Source: Sulfuricella sp. (GTDB taxonomy: Bacteria > Pseudomonadota > Gammaproteobacteria > Burkholderiales > Sulfuricellaceae). Taken from it: a stretch of 8,230 nt of DNA. Within the stretch, counting starts at the first letter, position 1, and each line of letters starts with the position of its first letter. The notes below the pieces were generated by a model. That model was not told the DNA's origin. It searched no databases and saw nothing but the letters and a program-made list of their open reading frames with translations. Positions 5,341-8,230 of this stretch are shown in pieces. The position numbers and the translations under genes are program-made. Location: NCBI GenBank assembly GCA_019911785.1, contig JAIOJM010000006.1:1-8230 (forward strand), read 5' to 3'.

Positions 5341-8187
5341 ATGCCATTATCCTGGAACGAGATAAGAAGCCGCGCCCTCGAATTTTCCCGCAAATGGGAG
5401 GAGGAAGGCTCGGAGCGCGCCGAGGCGCAAAGCTTCTGGAACGATTTCTTCGCGGTATTCGGCATTGAGCGCAAGCGCGTGGCCGTGTTCGAGAAGCAGG
5501 TGCAGCTTGCACGCGCCGGGGAGAAACTCAGGCAGGGCCGCATCGACGCCTTCTGGAAAGGCGTGCTGCTGATCGAGCACAAGAGCCGCGGCCAGGATTT
5601 GAACCGCGCCTTCACGCAAGCCACGGATTACTTCGATGGGATCGCAGAACGCGACCTGCCCCGTTACATTCTGGTGTCGGACTTCGAGCGATTCCGTCTC
5701 TTTGACCTGGAGGAGGACAAGCAGGCGGAATTCCGTCTGGCCGATCTGCACAAGCACATCAAGCATTTTGCCTTCATTGCGGGCTACCGCACCCAGGTCA
5801 TAGAGCCGCAGAACCCGGTGAACATCAAGGCTGCCGAGCGCATGGGGCGGCTGCACGACCAGTTGAAGGCCAGCGGCTATGAGGGGCATCCGCTCGAAGT
5901 GCTGCTGGTGCGCCTGCTGTTTTGTCTGTTCGCAGAGGATACCGGCATCTTCCAGCCCGCCAGCGCCTTCCGCGCCTGGCTGGAAGAACACACCGCGCCG
6001 GACGGGAGCGATCTCGGCCCACAGCTCGCGCAATTCTTTCAGGTGCTCAACACCTCCGAGGACAAGCGTTCGGCCAACCTCGACGACCAGCTCGCCGCCT
6101 TTCCTTATGTGAACGGCAAGCTGTTCGAGGAAATGCTGCCCATCGCCGCCTTCGATGCCGCCATGCGCGAAGCCCTGCTCGACTGCTGCGCGCTGGACTG
6201 GAGCGCGATCTCCCCGGCCATCTTCGGCGCGCTGTTCCAGAGCATCATGGACGGCAGGGCGCGGCGCAACCTGGGCGCGCACTACACCAGCGAGGAAAAC
6301 ATCCTCAAGCTGATCGGGCCGTTGTTTCTCGATGACCTCAAGGCCGAATTCCAGCGCGCGCGCAGCAACAAGAACAAGCTGTTCGAGTTCCACAAAAAGC
6401 TGCGCACCCTCACCTTTTTCGACCCTGCCTGCGGCTGCGGCAATTTTCTGGTGATCGCCTATCGGGAGCTGCGCAAGCTGGAACTGGAGGTGCTGCGCGC
6501 CAGCTATGACAGCGGCCAGCAAGTGCTCGACGTGCATCAATTGATCGGCGTGGACGTCGATCAGTTCTACGGCATCGAGATCGAAGAGTTCCCCGCCCAG
6601 ATCGCCCAGGTGGCGCTGTGGCTGATGGATCACCAGATGAACGTGCGGGTGTCGGAGGAGTTCGGCATGTACTTCGCGCGCATCCCGCTCAAGAGCACGC
6701 CGCACATTCACCACGCCAATGCGCTGACGCTGGACTGGAATGCCGTGCTGCCGGTGGAGCGGGCGAGCTTCGTGTTTGGCAATCCGCCGTTTGTGGGCGC
6801 AAAGTACATGAGCGATGCGCAGCGTGAGGAAACGCGGCAGGTATTCAGCGGCATAGGCAACGGCGGTCTGCTGGATTTCGTGGCCGCCTGGTATGTCAAA
6901 GCAGCAAACTACCTGAATTCCGTTCGGGCTGAGCCTGTCGAAGCCATGCAAAGCCCTTCGACAGGCTCAGGGCGAACGGGTGCGCGCTGCGCCTTCGTTT
7001 CCACCAACAGCATCAGCCAGGGTGAGCAGGTCGGCGTACTGTGGAGCTGGCTGCTGAGCCAAGGCATGCATATCCACTTCGCCCATCGCACCTTCCAGTG
7101 GAGCAACGAAGCGAAAGGCATGGCGGCGGTGCATTGCGTCATCATCGGCTTCGGCGCATTCGATGTGGACAAGAAAACGATTTATGAATACGAGGACATT
7201 CGCGGTGAGCCGCATGCGGTAGCTGTCGCGAATATCAATCCGTATCTGGTGGATGCGCCGGATGTGGTATTGGAGAAGCGCAGCCAGTCAATTTCAAATG
7301 CCCCGAGAATGTCCTTTGGGAATCAACCCATCGACGGCGGCAATCTTCTTCTGAGCGAAGAAGAGAAGTCTGAATTATTCCGAGTTGAGCCGCAGGCGGC
7401 ACCCTTTATTCGGCCTTTTCTTGGGGCTGATGAGTTTATCAACAGTATCCCGCGTTATTGCTTGTGGCTTAAAGATGCAAATCCAGAACAGCTGCGGCAC
7501 ATGCCAGAAGTGCGTAAGCGAATTGAGGCGGTTCAAATATTCCGACAATCAAGCAAACGCCCCGCGACTCGTGAGCTCGCTCAAACGCCGACACTGTTTG
7601 CTTTCGTTTCTCATCCAGAAACCGATTATCTCTTGGTGCCTAGCGTCAGCTCTGAGCGACGGCAATTCGTGCCGATTGGCTTCATGCCTCCCGAGGTTAT
7701 CGCCAGTAACTTGTGCTTGATAGTTCCAAACGCCACCCGCTATCACTTCGGTATCCTTTCCTCCACCATGCACAACGCCTGGGTGCGCTATGTGTGTGGA
7801 CGTTTGAAAAGCGATTACCGCTATTCAGCCGGCATCGTCTACAACAACTTCCCCTGGCCCGAAAACTCCGCCGATGTCCAGCGCGAGAAAATCGAAGCCG
7901 CCGCCCAAGCCGTGTTCGACGCCCGCGCACAATTCCCCGACGCCACGCTCGCCGATCTCTACGACCCGCTCACCATGCCGCCTGCCTTGGTGAAGGCGCA
8001 CCAAAAGCTCGACGCGGCGGTGGATGCGGCCTACGGCAAGAAGAACTTCAAGAATGATGCCGAGCGCGTGGCGTTCTTGTTCGAGTTGTACCAGAAATAC
8101 ACGTCGCTGCTGCCCGGCGCGACGAAGCCGAAGCGCGGCTCTGTCAAACGCAAGGCTTCTACTGGCTTCGACGAGATGGAAATATAG
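5341..8187 (+). CDS. MmeI-like Type IIL restriction-modification protein (fused nuclease, methyltransferase and target recognition)
   Basis: A 948-residue single-chain restriction and DNA adenine methylation enzyme, close in length to MmeI (919). The N-terminal nuclease has D69-X9-E79-X-K81, the same spacing as the MmeI catalytic motif. A helical connector follows. The methyltransferase shows motif X (LGAHYTSEENI, from 311), motif I (FDPACGCGNF, 360-369) and the amino-methylation motif N481-P-P-F484. The target recognition region lies at about 640-830, ending with YRYS (826-829) and VYNNFPWP (833-840), followed by a C-terminal helical tail. All catalytic motifs are present, so it looks functional. 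I chose ATG 5341; ATG 5299 would overlap lipA and add 14 unlike residues. Residues 527-547 come from an inserted palindrome. Base composition falls to about 51% GC in the recognition region. The recognition sequence cannot be read from the protein. Confidence 0.92.
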   Translation: MPLSWNEIRSRALEFSRKWEEEGSERAEAQSFWNDFFAVFGIERKRVAVFEKQVQLARAGEKLRQGRIDAFWKGVLLIEHKSRGQDLNRAFTQATDYFDGIAERDLPRYILVSDFERFRLFDLEEDKQAEFRLADLHKHIKHFAFIAGYRTQVIEPQNPVNIKAAERMGRLHDQLKASGYEGHPLEVLLVRLLFCLFAEDTGIFQPASAFRAWLEEHTAPDGSDLGPQLAQFFQVLNTSEDKRSANLDDQLAAFPYVNGKLFEEMLPIAAFDAAMREALLDCCALDWSAISPAIFGALFQSIMDGRARRNLGAHYTSEENILKLIGPLFLDDLKAEFQRARSNKNKLFEFHKKLRTLTFFDPACGCGNFLVIAYRELRKLELEVLRASYDSGQQVLDVHQLIGVDVDQFYGIEIEEFPAQIAQVALWLMDHQMNVRVSEEFGMYFARIPLKSTPHIHHANALTLDWNAVLPVERASFVFGNPPFVGAKYMSDAQREETRQVFSGIGNGGLLDFVAAWYVKAANYLNSVRAEPVEAMQSPSTGSGRTGARCAFVSTNSISQGEQVGVLWSWLLSQGMHIHFAHRTFQWSNEAKGMAAVHCVIIGFGAFDVDKKTIYEYEDIRGEPHAVAVANINPYLVDAPDVVLEKRSQSISNAPRMSFGNQPIDGGNLLLSEEEKSELFRVEPQAAPFIRPFLGADEFINSIPRYCLWLKDANPEQLRHMPEVRKRIEAVQIFRQSSKRPATRELAQTPTLFAFVSHPETDYLLVPSVSSERRQFVPIGFMPPEVIASNLCLIVPNATRYHFGILSSTMHNAWVRYVCGRLKSDYRYSAGIVYNNFPWPENSADVQREKIEAAAQAVFDARAQFPDATLADLYDPLTMPPALVKAHQKLDAAVDAAYGKKNFKNDAERVAFLFELYQKYTSLLPGATKPKRGSVKRKASTGFDEMEI
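6920..6979. repeat. 60-bp palindromic element inserted in frame in the MmeI-like gene
   Basis: The arms 6920-6943 and 6956-6979 are reverse complements at 22 of 24 positions, around a 12-base loop. The outer sequences (GCTGAGCCTGTCGAAG and its complement) belong to a palindrome I recognise as widespread in proteobacterial genomes, usually between genes. Here it is exactly 20 codons long and leaves the frame open, adding a peptide with VRAEPVEA and SPSTGSGRT. It lies 43 residues after NPPF and just before the conserved CAFVSTNSI strand. Confidence 0.9.
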
Positions 8188-8213
8188 GAAGCTTACTTGA
8201 AGTTACCTATATT
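8181..8213 (+). terminator. Hairpin overlapping the stop codon of the MmeI-like gene (possible terminator)
   Basis: AATATAGG (8181-8188) pairs with CCTATATT (8206-8213). After one mismatch, five further pairs including a G-U can form around a five-base loop. The stem is AT-rich and includes the TAG stop at 8185-8187. No run of T follows, so termination is uncertain. It could equally be an inverted operator for a gene beyond the window. Confidence 0.35.
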
Positions 8214-8230
8214 ATGCGTATACTTGGTAA

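Noticed and set aside
5347..6951. 534-codon open frame on the minus strand
   Set aside because: It lies opposite the MmeI-like gene, whose catalytic motifs are clear, and its translation shows no recognisable domain. Long antisense frames are common in GC-rich coding DNA.
6920..6979. Frameshift or pseudogene in the MmeI-like gene
   Set aside because: The element is exactly 60 bases and the frame continues through conserved sequence on both sides.

Overview
The window looks like a stretch of a GC-rich proteobacterial chromosome. The gene order rodA-rlpA-dacC-D-amino-acid transaminase-ybeD-lipB-lipA is the arrangement I associate with Betaproteobacteria. Together with the many short palindromic repeats, it suggests a free-living betaproteobacterium of the Nitrosomonadales type. 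That placement is inference from gene order and style, not from a marker gene.

Layout: all genes are on the + strand. Positions 1-192 are the 3' end of rodA. It is followed by rlpA (septal lipoprotein, lytic transglycosylase-like), dacC (D,D-carboxypeptidase) and a PLP D-amino-acid transaminase. These form a cell-wall block, with ATGA stop/start overlaps at rodA/rlpA and dacC/transaminase. After a 170-base junction holding a perfect 25-bp palindrome come ybeD (DUF493), lipB (octanoyltransferase) and lipA (lipoyl synthase), which make up the lipoate synthesis block. Four bases after lipA begins a 948-residue single-chain restriction-modification protein of the MmeI (Type IIL) kind, which fills the rest of the window up to a small hairpin at the end. 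No RNA gene, CRISPR array, insertion sequence or transposase gene is visible.

The cell-wall genes act together. RodA polymerises glycan strands and DacC trims the terminal D-Ala from pentapeptides. The transaminase interconverts D-Ala and D-Glu with their keto acids, and RlpA cleaves denuded glycan at septa. LipB moves octanoate from acyl carrier protein onto lipoyl domains and LipA inserts the two sulfurs. The MmeI-like protein is an accessory defence gene attached to the end of the housekeeping run.

The most unusual property of the window is its short repeats. Four sequence-unrelated inverted-arm elements and one extra tandem array sit at or inside gene boundaries. They are a heptamer array in the rlpA signal peptide, a 25-bp-stem palindrome before ybeD, an inverted pair of heptamer arrays that rebuilds the start of lipB, an inverted pair of 9-bp arrays that begins in the lipB stop codon, and a 60-bp palindrome inserted in frame in the methyltransferase domain of the MmeI-like gene. 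Three of the five alter a protein end or interior.
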